From the NCBI RefSeq assembly GCF_902686445.1, contig NC_062226.1, positions 16,588,001 through 16,652,000 of the forward strand: a stretch of DNA of 64,000 nt, written 5' to 3'. This document shows, one piece after another, positions 35,287 through 46,329 of this stretch (the stretch's first letter is position 1; each line of letters opens with the position of its first letter). Source of the stretch: Sciurus carolinensis (lineage: Eukaryota; Chordata; Mammalia; Rodentia; Sciuridae). The notes under the pieces are model-generated. The model was not told the origin of the DNA. It saw only the letters and a list, made by a program, of their open reading frames with translations, and did no database searches. The translations under genes and the position numbers were made by a program.

Positions 35287-35361
35287 ATTTAAAATTTTAT
35301 TTATTTATTCATTTATTTATTTTTTGACACATCTTTGTTCCTCCTTTATTTGACAGTTCCT
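35287..35361 (-). other. L1 inter-ORF spacer
   Basis: 75 bp between the ORF1 stop and the ORF2 ATG, AT-rich with ATTT units. A similar short spacer is typical of mammalian L1s, where ORF2 is translated by an unconventional reinitiation mechanism. Confidence 0.85.
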
Positions 35362-36375
35362 TTAGGATAATTCCTCCCCTTGCTGATTTGCTTCTTTGTT
35401 TTTTATCTCCTCCTCATGAAATATTTTGCTGAGAATGTTCTGTAATGCTGGCTTTCTTTTTGTAAATTCTTTTAGCTTTTGTTTATCATGGAATGATTTT
35501 ATTTCATCGTCAAATTTGAAGGTAAGATTTGCTGGGTATAAGATTCTTGGTTGGCAACCATTTTCTTTCAGAGCTTGAAAAATGTTGTTCCAGGCCCTTG
35601 TAGCTTTTAGAGTCTGGATTGAAAAATCTGCTGATATCCGTATTGGTTTCCCCCTGAATGTAATTTGGTTCTTTTCTCTCACAGCCTTTAAAATTCTGTC
35701 TTTATTTTGTATGCTAGGTATTTTCATTATAATGTGCCTTGGTGTGGGTCTGTTGTAATTTTGTGTATTTGGAGTCCTATAAGCCTCTTGGACTTGATTT
35801 TCCATTTCATTCTTCAGATTTGGGAAATTTTCTGATATTATTTCATTGAATAGATTGTTCATTCCTTTGGTTTGTTTCTCTAAGCCTTCCTCAATCCCAA
35901 TAATTCTCAAATTTGGCCTTTTCATGATATCAGATAGTTCTTGGAGATTCTGTTCATGATTTCTTACCATCTTCTCTGTTTGTTCAATTTTGTTTTCGAG
36001 GTTAAATATTTTGTCTTCAATATCTGAAGTTCTGTCTTCCAGCTGTTCTATCCTATTGGTTATGCTTTCTATGAAGTTCTTAATTTGGTTTATTGTTTCC
36101 TTCATTTCAAGGATTTCTGTTTGGTTTTTTTTCAATATCTCTAACTCTTTATTGAAATGATCTTTTGCTTCCTGAATTTGCTCTGTTAACTGTCGATTGG
36201 TGCGATCCTTCAATGCCTGCATTTGCTCTTTCATCTCATCGTTTGCTTCCCTAATCATTTTAATTATGTACATTCTGAACTCCCTTTCTGTCATTTCTTC
36301 TGCCATGCTGTCGTTGGATTCTATTGATGTAACATCTAAATTTGTTTGGGGGATTCTCTTCCCTTGTTTTCTCAT
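35362..36375 (-). CDS. L1 ORF1 protein, intact (337 aa)
   Basis: Nucleic-acid chaperone that coats L1 RNA to form the retrotransposition particle. The start ATG at 36375 gives 337 residues, close to the 338 of the human protein. A long heptad-rich coiled coil spans about residues 40–150 (trimer-forming, with an R-x3-LEDR motif at 108–115). An RRM-like domain follows at about 153–250 (RPNLRIIGIEEG at its start, REKN at 233–236). A C-terminal domain lies at about 255–320 (TRAWNNIFQALKENGC, with Arg ~260 at the position of the conserved RNA-binding arginine). No stop or frameshift is seen. Transcription would come from the adjacent 5' UTR. Whether it is expressed cannot be read from sequence. 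Confidence 0.93.
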   Translation of the reverse strand: MRKQGKRIPQTNLDVTSIESNDSMAEEMTEREFRMYIIKMIREANDEMKEQMQALKDRTNRQLTEQIQEAKDHFNKELEILKKNQTEILEMKETINQIKNFIESITNRIEQLEDRTSDIEDKIFNLENKIEQTEKMVRNHEQNLQELSDIMKRPNLRIIGIEEGLEKQTKGMNNLFNEIISENFPNLKNEMENQVQEAYRTPNTQNYNRPTPRHIIMKIPSIQNKDRILKAVREKNQITFRGKPIRISADFSIQTLKATRAWNNIFQALKENGCQPRILYPANLTFKFDDEIKSFHDKQKLKEFTKRKPALQNILSKIFHEEEIKNKEANQQGEELS

Positions 36376-36964
36376 ATTGTTCAGGAATCAGTGGGTCATT
36401 AAGATATTGCAGATTTCCTCTATCAACTTATAATATCCTCTCTTAGCCTTCAGTAGCCTGAAGTCTTGGAGGAAGTTGATAATGCAGAGCTCCACGAAGA
36501 AGCTGCCTCTCTAGGGGTGGTGACCCTCAGGTGGGGTATATTCCCTGATAGTGGGCAGAGGTGCCTCCACTTGTTGACCAATGGTCATCCAAAGGGGAAC
36601 TAGGCTGCGGGCTGAGGCAAGGCCTGTTTGTGCCTGTGTCTCTGGTTTTACCATCCCTGTGGGAAAACCTCACCCAGCAGGGAAGACTCACCCGGTGGGG
36701 AGGTCTCGCTGGTCAGTTTCCCTCCTAGAGGTTCCCCTCAATCTACAACTACCGCCTGGGCTTGGCTGTCTTCCTCTGCAACGTTCCCAGGGGCCCAGAC
36801 CTACCTCCTGGGCCTGGGAGCCTCACCCTTCGCAGGCGAGTCTCCTTAGGCTGCCTCTCCCAGAGAATCTGCCCGCAGTCCTGGAAACTTCGCTCTGCCC
36901 CTAGGCGTGTCTCTGTGCGGCTCTTCCAGCAAGAAGCCACCTAGCTCCTGGGACACTGCTATGC

Positions 36965-37580
36965 GCCTAATTGCCTGGCTATGCGGCCCCTCCTCTGAGC
37001 CGCCACCTGGAGCCCCGTACAATAGCTCGGATACCCAGAGACCCGCCACACACCTCCTCCTCCGGACGGCCGCCCGGTGTCCGATGCAGTCACTAGGAGT
37101 CCAAGCAACTCACTTCACATCTCCTCCTCCCGCCAACCGCCCGTAGCCCTAGGCAGTCACTCCAAGTCCAAGTGACCCGCCCTGTTCCTCCTCCTCCTCC
37201 TCGGGGTAGCCCCCCGGGTGTTCAGGATCGGTGGCTCCAAGACCAAGTGACTCACCTCGCTCCTCCTCCAGGCAGGGCACCGGTGTTCAGGAGTGGTCGC
37301 TTTTAATCCAATCAACTCACCACTCGCCTCCTCCACTGGCAACTGCCTGTGGCTCTGATGCAGTCACTCCTAGACCAAGCGACCCGCCTCACTTCTCCTC
37401 TTCCTCCGGGCAACCCCCCGGTGTTCAGAAGCGGTCGTTCTGGGTCTAAACAGCTTGCCACGCAGCTCCTCCTCAGGCAGCCGCCCGGAGCCACAGTGGT
37501 TGCTCCAAGTCCAAGCGCTGTGCTGAGCCGCCTCCTCTACGATGATCCCAGTTGTCCGTGTTTACCGCTCCAGCAGGGGA
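36965..37580. repeat. degenerate ~68-bp tandem repeat in the L1 5' UTR
   Basis: The anchor (gtccaag and variants gaccaag, aatccaa, gtctaaa) recurs at 37099, 37166, 37241, 37305, 37373, 37444 and 37509, with spacings of 67, 75, 64, 68, 71 and 65 bp. Each unit also has a 'cctcctcctcc' block and a 'gcccggtgttc' block. Less clear units extend to both sides. About eight to nine units in all. Confidence 0.8.
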
Positions 37581-37767
37581 GGGGCGTCTCGCCGGGCAAC
37601 TCTACTTCACAAAGTTCCCTGCGTTCTGGGGCTACCGCCCCATCCAGGACGCCTCCCCAACGGGAGAGACTCACCCGGCGGCTTTGAGTTGGTCCCAAGT
37701 CTCTCACTATCTCCTCTTTTGAATCTTGTGTCCTGGAGCAACGTGAAATGCAGCCGCCCTCTAGTCT

Positions 37768-37776
37768 GCCATCTTG
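37768..37776 (-). promoter_or_regulatory. YY1-like site at the L1 5' end
   Basis: Minus strand CAAGATGGC lies 9–17 bases from the element's first base. Human L1 carries the same core (CAAGATGGC) close to its start, where YY1 directs accurate transcription initiation. Function here is inferred. Confidence 0.7.
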
Positions 37777-37784
37777 AAAAACCC

Positions 37785-37796
37785 GGATGTTAATAT
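37785..37796 (+). repeat. target-site duplication, right copy
   Basis: Identical to 31171–31182. Confidence 0.9.
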
Positions 37797-37829
37797 TTAT
37801 AATGACCTCTGAAAAGTGTCAGAAATGAC

Positions 37830-39080
37830 TCCTTTTTTAATTTATTTTAATTTATTTTTTTTTTTTTACTTTTTATTTTGAAATAATTTCAGACTTAAAG
37901 AAGGGGTGTAAGTAATAACAAAACGTTTTTCCCCACTAAATAATTTGAAGATAATTTGTAAGCATGTGGTCCACTTACCTCTGAATACTTCACATGCTTT
38001 CCTACAAATAAAGATATTACCCTATACAGTGCAATATGGCCATCACAATGGAGAATCTAACACTGATGCCATCCACTCTCTACTAAAGAGTCCAAAATAA
38101 ACATTCAGTTTCTACCAGGCATCTCAATGATTATTGTAGTAAAATTGTCCAGTCTATGGTCACGGGTGAAGTGTGTGGTCTCCATGTTCCTTTAGTCTCC
38201 ATTAATTTAGAAAAGCTCATCAGTCTTTCCTTCACTTTCCTGACATTGAGGCTTTGGAGGATTAAAGCAAATTGCTTTATAGAATATATCTCAGCATTTG
38301 TCTGACATCTCTTCACCATTACATTCAAGTTATGCCGTTTTACAGGCAGACATACGATAGGAATGATTTTGTGTTCTTTTTATTGCACATCCTATTGGGG
38401 TGGCACTCATTTCAGTTTGATCTATTACTGATGATCTTCTGATGAAGGTGATATCTGTCATGCATCCCTTTTACAGAGCTATTCTTTTTTCTTTTGAAAT
38501 GAATAAGGATTTGGGGGAAGATATTTTAAGATACGTAAACATCCCATTCATCTTTAGACTTTCATCCACTCATTTTACTGTCTGCTGATTTTTTTTTTTC
38601 TGATGTGGTTTTTACTCTGATGATTTAAAATGGTGTTTTTTTTTTAAATCTATCATTTGTTTGAAATTTATTTTTTGGTATTTTATTGTCATGTACTTTT
38701 TCTCTCCTTCCCATTTATTCACTAAGTTATAGTAGCATGAAACCATAGATTTTTATTTTATTCAGTTATATATTATGGTTGTGTGTGTGAACTGTCTTTG
38801 ATTTGGCCAGCGGGATATTTTTGATGGTGGATTTTTCTTTTTATCATGCCTTCCTCATTCTGTGAGCCCTGCTTTCCTATTTACACAAGTTCTTCTGGGT
38901 TCATTTTGTGCTCATATAGTCTCAGCTTTGGAATCAGCCAAGTTATCAGAGTTATGATTCCTTTAAGTGGAAGATGCTACTTTGATACCCAGAGCTGTGC
39001 AGCAGATGTACTCACAGTCCTGGATGATTAGATGTGCACTGTCCAGACCTAAGCTGTCAGGGAACTGCAGAGAGAGTCCT
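37830..39080. mobile_element. old L1 3'-UTR-derived sequence
   Basis: Runs of text such as 'atttcagacttaaagaaggggtg', 'ccttagtctccattaatttag…cagtctttcc', 'gatttggccagcgggat' and 'ttggaatcagccaagtta…ccttttagtgg'-like stretches follow a known ancient L1 3' UTR order. No coding capacity. Confidence 0.65.
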
Positions 39081-39084
39081 CCTC

Positions 39085-39495
39085 TACTATTGAATCATTG
39101 CAGATACTATTTCAACTGAAAAACTGCCTTGTCCAAGGCCTGTTCCCTGTCAGAGGTACCCCACAAATATGGTAGCCTATTAAAGGCCTGGTCTCTTTGT
39201 TCCACATTAATATCACAGTTCCATAGCTTTCTGGGGAGCCAGCTGAATGTATCTGCAAACCAACTTAACTTCTCTCCTTGCCTAATTCTTTTTCTTTCCT
39301 TCACACATGTGATTGCCCAAGGAAGTTCCAAGAAATGTCTTCTGTTGAAGTCTGCTTTCTGGGGACTATAATCCCAAGAAATCTTGATTCTATGCCTAGA
39401 ACCTCTTATTGGGCAGAGTTAGGAAATACACATATGCATTTACTTCTCTATATATTTATTTATATATTGAATATCATGAGTGTGGTTAACAATGA
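39085..39495. other. unassigned non-coding sequence
   Basis: May be further old L1 3' UTR. Short open frames on both strands have no domain. Confidence 0.35.
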
Positions 39496-39954
39496 TACTT
39501 TCTAAAAAAATTTCTACATCCCTGGAACCTGTGAACTGGTTAGGTTATGTGGCAAAGGGGGATTGAGCTGAATTGTAGATTGCTGTTAGGTTGACCTTAA
39601 AATAAGGCAGTTAACTTGTATTATCTGAGTGGGCCAAATGTAATAAGAGGTATCCTCAATCATAGAAGAAGAGGTAGGAGAAATGAATCAGAAGGAAATG
39701 TGATGACCAAAGAAGGTCAGGGTGATGTAACCTAAGGATCTGACTTGGGCATGCTGGCCTTGAAAACGGTGGAAAGGAACCACACAGAAGAACATGAGTG
39801 GTTTCTGGATACTAGAAAAGGACAAGGGCAGGGATTTTTCCCAGGGGTCAAGAGAAAATTATTTCTATCAATTCCTTGATTATGTCCCACAAACACCTAT
39901 GTGAGACCTCTGTCTGACAGAAGTGTTAGATAGTAAATTTAAGTCATTAAAATT

Positions 39955-40118
39955 GTGAAAACTTGGGACTCCGGTTGTAGCTCAGCAGTAGTGCCTTTCC
40001 TACCACCTGTGAGGCACTGCATTCAATCTTCAGCACCACATACAAATAAATAAATAAAATAAAGGTATTGCATCCATCTACAACTAAAAATGTTTTTTAA
40101 AAAGATAGTGAAAACTTG
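39955..40118 (+). repeat. target-site duplications of the ID SINE (GTGAAAACTTG)
   Basis: An exact 11-mer at 39955–39965 and 40108–40118 brackets the SINE. Confidence 0.9.
39966..40107 (+). mobile_element. sciurid ID-type SINE
   Basis: A tRNA-derived head 'actccggttgtagctcagcagtag', a B-box-like 'attcaatcttcagcacc', then (AAAT)n and the distinctive 'aataaaggtattg…caactacaacta'-type tail. The perfect flanking duplication shows a clean insertion into the MLT1 LTR. One of the best taxonomic markers in the window. Confidence 0.92.
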
Positions 40119-40440
40119 TCATGGTAGCAATAGATGACAATATTATGAATTTATACTGATTTCACTAAATACAGACCAACACCACAACATTTTTTTAAAG
40201 GTAAAACAATGTATTCTATTATTTATTTATTTATTTTGATTCATTATAAACAAATGCGTAAAACTTATTTCTCTGGTTATACAAGAAGTAGAGTCATACC
40301 ATTTGTGTAATCATACATGTACATAGGGTAATGATGTTTGTCTCAATCTGTTATTTTTCCCTTCCCCCCCAACCTTTATTCCTCTATACAATCCATTCTT
40401 CCTCCATTTTTGCCTCCCTCTCACCTCCAATTATGTATCA

Positions 40441-43400
40441 TCATCTGATTATCAGCAAGATCATTCGTCCTTTCGTTTTTTGGGATTGGCTTATCTCACT
40501 TAGCATGATATTCTCCAACTTCATCCATTTGCCTGCAAATGCCATAATTTTGTCATTCTTCATTGCGGAGTAATATTCCATTGTATATATATGCCACAGT
40601 TTCTTTATCCATTCATCAACTGAAGGGCATCTAGGTTGGTTCCACAATCTAGCTATGGTGAATTGAGCAGCAATGAACATTGATGTGGCTGTATCTCTGT
40701 AGTATGCTGATTTTAAGTCCTTTGGGTATAGGCCAAGGAATGGGATAGCTGGGTCAAATGGTGGTTTCATTCCAAGTTTTCTGAGGAATCTCCATACTGC
40801 TTTCCAGAGTGGCTGCACTAATTTGCAACTCCACCAGCAATGTATGAGTGTACCTTTCTCCCCACATCCTCGCCAACACCTATTGTTGCTTGTGTTCTTG
40901 ATAATCGCTATTCTAATTGGGGTGAGATGGAATCTTAGGGTAGTTTTGATTTGCATTTCTCTAATTACTAGAGATGTTGAACATTTTTTCATATATCTGT
41001 TGATTGTTTGTAGATCTTCTGTGAAGTGTCTGTTCATTTCCTTAGCCCAATTGTTGATTGGGTTATTTGTAGTCTTGGTGTAAAGTTTTTTGAGTTCTTT
41101 ATAGATTCTGGAGATTAGTGCTCTATCTGAAGTATGTATGGCAAAGATTTTCTCCCACTCTGTAGGCTCTCTCTTCACATTGCTGATAGTTTCCTTTGCT
41201 GAGAGAAAACTTTTTAGTTCGAATCTATCCCAATTATTGATTCCTGCTTTTATTTCTTATTCTTTGGGAGTCATGTTGAGGAAATCTGATCCTAAGGCAA
41301 CATGATAAAGATTTGGACATACTTTTTCTTTTATAAGGTACAGCGTTTCTGGTCTGATTCCAAGGTCCTTGATCCATATTATGTTGAGTTTTGTGCAGGG
41401 TGAGAGATAGGGGTTTAGTTTCATTCTGTTGTATATGGATTTCCAGTTTTCCCAACATTTGTTGAACAGGCTATCTTTTCTCCATTGTATGTTTTTGGCA
41501 CCTTTGTCTAGTATGAGAAAACTGTATTTATTTGGGTTTGTCCCTGTGTCCTCTATTCTGTGCCATTGACCTACCTGTCTATTTTTGTGCCAATACCATG
41601 TTGTTTTTGTTACTATTGTTCTGTAGTATACTTGGAATTCCGGTATTGTGATACCCCCTGCTTCATTCTTCCTGTTAAGGATTGCTTTAGCTATTCTGGG
41701 TCTCTTATTTTTTCAAATGAATTTCATGATTGCTTGCTGTATTTCCATGAGGTATGTCATTGGAATTTTAATTGGAATTGCAATGAATTTGTATAGCACT
41801 TTTGGTAGTATGGCCTTTTTGACAATATTAATTCTGCCTACCCAAGAACATGGGAGATCTTTCCATCTTCTAAGGTTTTTAAATTTCTTTCTTTAGTGTT
41901 CTGTAGTCCTCATTGTAGAGGGTTTTTACCTCTTTTGTTAAATTAATTCCCAAATTTTTTTTTGAGGCTATTGTGAAAGGGGTAGTTTTCCTAATTGCTC
42001 TTTCAGAGGATTCATCACTTATGAATAAAAATGCATTAGATTTATGAGCATTGATTTTAGATCCTGCTACATTACTGAATTCTTTTATGAGTTCTAAAAG
42101 TTTCCTGGTGGAATTTTTTGGCTTCTCTAAATATAGAATCATGTCATCGGCAAATAGGGATAGTTTGAGTTCTTCTTTTCCTATTTGTATGCCTTTAATT
42201 TATTTGGTCTGTCTAATTGCTGTGGCTATAGTTTCAAGGATGATGTCGAAAAGAAGTGGTGAAAGAGGGCATTCCTGCCTTGTTTTTAGGGTGAATGCTT
42301 TCAGTTTTTCTCCATTTAGAATGATGTTGGCCATGGGTTTAGCATAGATAGCCTTTACAATGTTGAGGAATGTTCCTACTATACCTATTTTTTCTAGAGT
42401 TTTGAGCATGAAAGTGTGCTGTATTTTTCTAATGTTTTTTTCTGCATTCATTGAAATAATTATGTGATTCTTAACTTTAAGTGTGTTGATATGGTGAATT
42501 ACATTTATTGATTTCCGTATGTTGACCCAAACTTTCATCCCTGGGATAAAACCCACTTGATCATCGTGCACTATCTTTTTAATATATTTTTGTATGTGAT
42601 TTGCTAGGATTTTGTTGAGAATTTTTGCATCAATATTCATTAAGGATATTGGTCTGAAATTTTCTTTCCTCCATGTGTCTCTGTCTGGTTTTGGTATCAG
42701 GGTGATATTAGCTTCATAGAATGAGTTTGGAAGTGTTTCCTCCTCTTCTAATTCATGGAATACTTTGAGGAGTATGGGAATGAGCTCTTTTTTGAAGGTC
42801 TTATAGAACTCGGCTGAGAATCCATCTGGTCCTGTGCTTTTCTTTGTTGGTAGGCTTTTGATGACTTCTTCTATTTCATTACTTGAAATAGATCTATTTA
42901 AATTGTGTATGTCCTCCTGATTCAGTTTTGGTGGACCATATGTCTCTAGAAACCTGTTGATGTCTTCAAGATTTTCTATTTTGTTGGAGTATAGATTTTC
43001 AAAATAGCTTCTAATTATGTTTTGTATTTCAATGGTGACTGTCATGATATATCCTTTTTCATTCTGAATTTTAGTAATTTGAGTTTTCTCTCTCCTTCTC
43101 TTTGTTAGTGTGGCTAAGGGTTTATCAATTTTGTTTATTTTTTTTGTATTTTGTTTATTTTTTTGATTGTCTCTTTTGTTTCAATTTCATTGATTTCAGC
43201 TCTTATATTAAGTATTTCCTTCTTTCTACTACTTTTGGTGTTGATCCGTTCTTTTTCTAGGGCTTTGAGCTATAGTATTAGGTCATTAATTTGTTTACTT
43301 TTTCTTCTTTTATTGAATGTGCTCCACGAAATGAATTTTCCTCTAAGTACTGCTTTCATAGTGTCCCAGCGATTTTGATATGTTGTATCTTTGTTCTCAT

Positions 43401-44235
43401 TTAACTCTAAGAATTTTTTTATTCCCCCCCCTGATGTCTTTTGTTATCCATGTATCATTCAATAGTGTATTATTTAATCTCCAGGTGTTGGAGTAGTTTC
43501 TGTTTTTTATTTTGTCATTGATTTCTAATTTCATTCCATTATGATCTGTTAGAATATAAGGTAGTATCTCTATCTTTTTGTATTTGCTAAGAGTTGCTTT
43601 GTGGCATAACATATGATCTATTTTAGAGAAGGATCCATGTGTTGCTGAGAAGAAAGTGTATTCACTCACTGATGGATGTAATATTCTACATATGTCTCTT
43701 AAGTCTACATTGTCAATTATGTTATTGAAATCTATGGTTTCTTTGTTCAATTTCTGTTTGGAAGAACTGTGCAGTGATGAGAGAGGTGTGTTAAAATCAC
43801 CTAGTATTATTGTGTTGTGGTCTACTTGGTTCCTGGAATTGAGATGTATTTGTTTGAAGTACATGGATGAGCCATTGTTTGGGGCATAAATATTTATGAT
43901 TGTTCTCTCTCACTGATTTATGTTTCCCTTAAGCAGTATGAAATGTCCTTCTTTATCCCTTCTGACTAACTTTGGCTTGAAGTCCACTTTATCTGTTATG
44001 AGGATGGATACCCCACTTTTTTGCTGACTCCATGTGCATGGTATGTTTTTTTCCCACCCTTTCACCTTTAGCCTGTGGGTATCTTTTCCTGTGAGATGAG
44101 TCTCTTGAAGGCAGCTTATTGTTGGGTTTTTCTTTTTAATCTAATTTGCCAGTCTGTGTCTTTTGATTGATGAGTTCAGGCCATTAATATTCAGGGTTAT
44201 TATTGAGATGTGATTTATATTCCTGGTCATTTTGG
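40441..44235 (-). pseudogene. L1 ORF2, degenerate
   Basis: Surviving open pieces: endonuclease part (43397–43864, with LGDFN and SKIDH motifs), RT fingers/palm (42200–43045, SMNAEKN instead of the usual SIDAEKAFD, so the first catalytic Asp is lost), RT palm and following (FADD encoded near 42150), and the C-terminal third (40441–41178, Cys motif intact). At least four frame changes or stops separate them. Confidence 0.9.
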
Positions 44236-44289
44236 CTTATTTTTGGTTTTTAACTTGACTTGGTTTCTCCTTTGTTTGGCTATTCCTTT

Positions 44290-45290
44290 AGGGTAGTTCC
44301 TCCCTTTGCTGAGTTACATTGTTGTTTTTCATTTCTTCTTCATGGAATACTTTGCTGAGAATGTTCTGTAGTGCCAGCTTTCTATTTGTAAATTCTTTTA
44401 GCCTTTATTTATCATGGAAGGATTTTACACTCAAATTTGAATGTAAATTTTGCTGGGTATAAGATTCTTGGTTGGCATCTATTTTCTTTCAGAGCTCGAA
44501 AAATGCTGCTCCAGGGCCTTCTAGCTTTTAGGTCTGGGTTGAAAAATCTGCTGATATCCATATAGGTTTCCCACTGAATATAATTTGATTTTTTTTCTCT
44601 TGTAGCCTTTAAAATTCTATCTTAATTATGTATGTTAGGTATTTTCATTATAATGTGCCATGGTGTGGGTCTGTTGTAATTTTGTACATTTGGTGTTCTA
44701 TAAGCCTCTTGTATTTGACTTTCCATTTTATTCCTCAGATTGGGAAATTATCTGATATTATTTTATTGAATAGATTCTTCATTCCTTTGGTTTGTTTCTC
44801 TGTGCCTTCCTCAATCCCAATAATTCTTAAATTTGGTCTTTTCATGATATCCCATAATTCTTGGAGATTCCGTTCATGATTTCTTACCACTTCTCTGTTT
44901 CGTCAACTTTGTTTTAAGATTAAATATTTTATCTTCAATGGCTGAGGTTCTGTCTTCCAGGTGTTCTATCTTATGCTTTCTATGGAATTTTTAATTTGGT
45001 TTATTATTTCCTTCATTCCAAGTATTTCTGTTTGGGTTTTTTTTTTTTTCCAGTATTTCTATCTCTTTGTTGAAATGATCCTTTGCTTCTTGCATTTGCT
45101 CTTTTAACTTTGATTGGTGCAATCATTCAATGCCTGCATTTGCTCCCTTATCTCATTGTTCACTTCTCTGATCATCTGTACTATGTACATTCTGAACTCC
45201 CTTTCAGACATTTCTTCTGCCATGCTGTCGTTGGATTTTATTGATGTAGCATTGAGGTTTATTTGGGACACTTTCTTCCCTTATTTCTCA
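44290..45290 (-). pseudogene. L1 ORF1, degenerate
   Basis: Complementary text parallels the intact ORF1 (for example 'catgctgtcgttgga', 'aatgcctgcatttgctc', 'ctgctgatatccat'), but with multiple indels that break every frame. No protein expected. Confidence 0.85.
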
Positions 45291-45611
45291 TATTGCTCAT
45301 GTATCTTCCCCTCTCCTAGTCTTCAGTAGCCTAAAGTCTTGGAGGAACTTGATAATGCTGTGACCCAAAATGTATGCTGCCCCTCTAGGGATGGTGGACT
45401 CCAGGTGGGGTTTATTCCCTGCTAGTGGGCAGAGGCACCTCTACCTGTTGACAGATGGACACTAGACTGTGGGCTGGGGGCTGGCTGGTCTGGTCCCAGC
45501 TCTCTGGGCCTACTTCCTCAGCAAGGAAGTCTTGCCCGGTGGCTCTGTGCTGGTCTGACCTACCTCCCTGGCAGTAAAATCTCACCTAATGGCTGTGGGA
45601 TGCTCCAGCCT

Positions 45612-46145
45612 CCACAAAATTTGTTATGAGCTTCCTCCTTTATATATTTGCAAGTTACTTTTTAGCTTTGACTAATTTCTCCCTCATTACATTCAATATG
45701 TTTACTTATTTGATCAGTTGCAAACCCACTGAACCATTTTTTTTTGTATCCATCTTCCTCACTTTGTTCCAACTTAATTGTTCTTTGTCTGAGCTATTAA
45801 GAAAGGAAGAAAAATATGAAGAAAGGAAGGAAAGAGGGAGGGAGATGAAAGGAGGGAAGGAAGGAAAGGAGATGAGAGAAGGTAAGGAAGGAAAGAAAAG
45901 AGAGAGTAAGGAAAAGAGAAAGAGAAACCAAGAGGACAGAAGAACAGTCAATATGGATTCTTTGCAACTCAAAATCCATGCATACAGTCTATGGATAGAC
46001 TTTGAAAAGTCATTCTATTGTACACGCCCCCCGGAACTTTCTGAACAGCAAAGTGCTTATGTTTGCCTCTACAGGGTATGCATTTACAAGTGTCATTACC
46101 TTCTCAAAAGAACTGCCTCAACTCCAGTAGGTCAAAAAGCACTGG
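45612..46145. other. unique sequence with purine-rich (GGAA)n tract
   Basis: A polypurine run at about 45799–45945 (GGAA/GAAA units). The 222-codon plus frame at 45626–46294 is a chance join of this tract with the L1 fragment downstream. Confidence 0.6.
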
Positions 46146-46298
46146 CACTCCTCGGTTTATACCCAAAGTACTTAAAATCAATACACTACAATGACATAGT
46201 CACATCAATGTTTATAGCAGCTCAACTCACAATAGTTAAACCATGGAACCAACCTAGGTACCTTTCAACAGATGAATGGATAAATAAAATGTGATGTA

Positions 46299-46329
<31 letters not shown>

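Larger units (their letters stand above)
31183..37784 (-). mobile_element. full-length LINE-1 retrotransposon (6.6 kb)
   Basis: Complete order on the minus strand: CpG-rich 5' UTR (37784–36376), ORF1 (36375–35362), 75-bp spacer, ORF2 (35286–31462, broken), short 3' UTR and T-rich/poly-A tail (31213–31183). It is bounded by a 12-bp target-site duplication, so it is a bona fide non-truncated insertion by target-primed reverse transcription. ORF1 is open throughout. ORF2 carries one nonsense codon, two in-frame indels in the reverse transcriptase region and a frameshift near the end, so it could not mobilise itself as read here. It belongs to the same lineage as the pieces at 18986, 40221 and 56156 (type B 3' UTR). 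Confidence 0.95.
36376..37784 (-). promoter_or_regulatory. L1 5' UTR / internal promoter
   Basis: About 1.4 kb, strikingly GC- and CpG-rich against an AT-rich window. It begins (minus strand) within a few bases of the target duplication with '…caagatggcagactag…'. An imperfect ~68-bp tandem array occupies about 36965–37580. In known mammalian L1s this region is an RNA polymerase II promoter controlled by CpG methylation; that role is inferred by position here. Plus-strand open frames across it are antisense to L1. Confidence 0.9.
39500..40150 (+). mobile_element. MLT1-type LTR (ERVL-MaLR), split by a SINE
   Basis: 'cctggaacctgtgaactggttaggttatgtggcaaag', 'tatctgagtgggccaaatgtaat', 'gatgaccaaagaaggtcagggtgatg' and, after the SINE, 'ttgtcatggtagcaatagatgac' match the MLT1 LTR order. 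The 5' part of the LTR is missing. No retroviral coding region. Confidence 0.75.
40221..45611 (-). mobile_element. nearly full-length older L1 (type B), 5'-truncated in the 5' UTR
   Basis: (ATTT)n tail at 40221–40236, then 3' UTR, ORF2, ORF1 and about 270–300 bp of 5' UTR, which ends abruptly at about 45611. It is colinear with the full-length element but with many substitutions and indels. No clear target duplication was found. The 68-bp repeat promoter is absent because of truncation, so it lacks its normal promoter. Confidence 0.9.

Noticed and set aside
40201..45630. A target-site duplication for the older near-full-length L1
   Set aside because: No convincing match between flanks; candidate strings differ at several positions.
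45799..45945. Polypurine tract as a regulatory element
   Set aside because: Simple GGAA/GAAA repetition with no accompanying signals; triplex or ETS binding is possible but unsupported.
45626..46294. 222-codon frame as a Lys/Glu-rich protein
   Set aside because: It joins unique sequence, a polypurine simple repeat and the start of an L1 ORF2 fragment.
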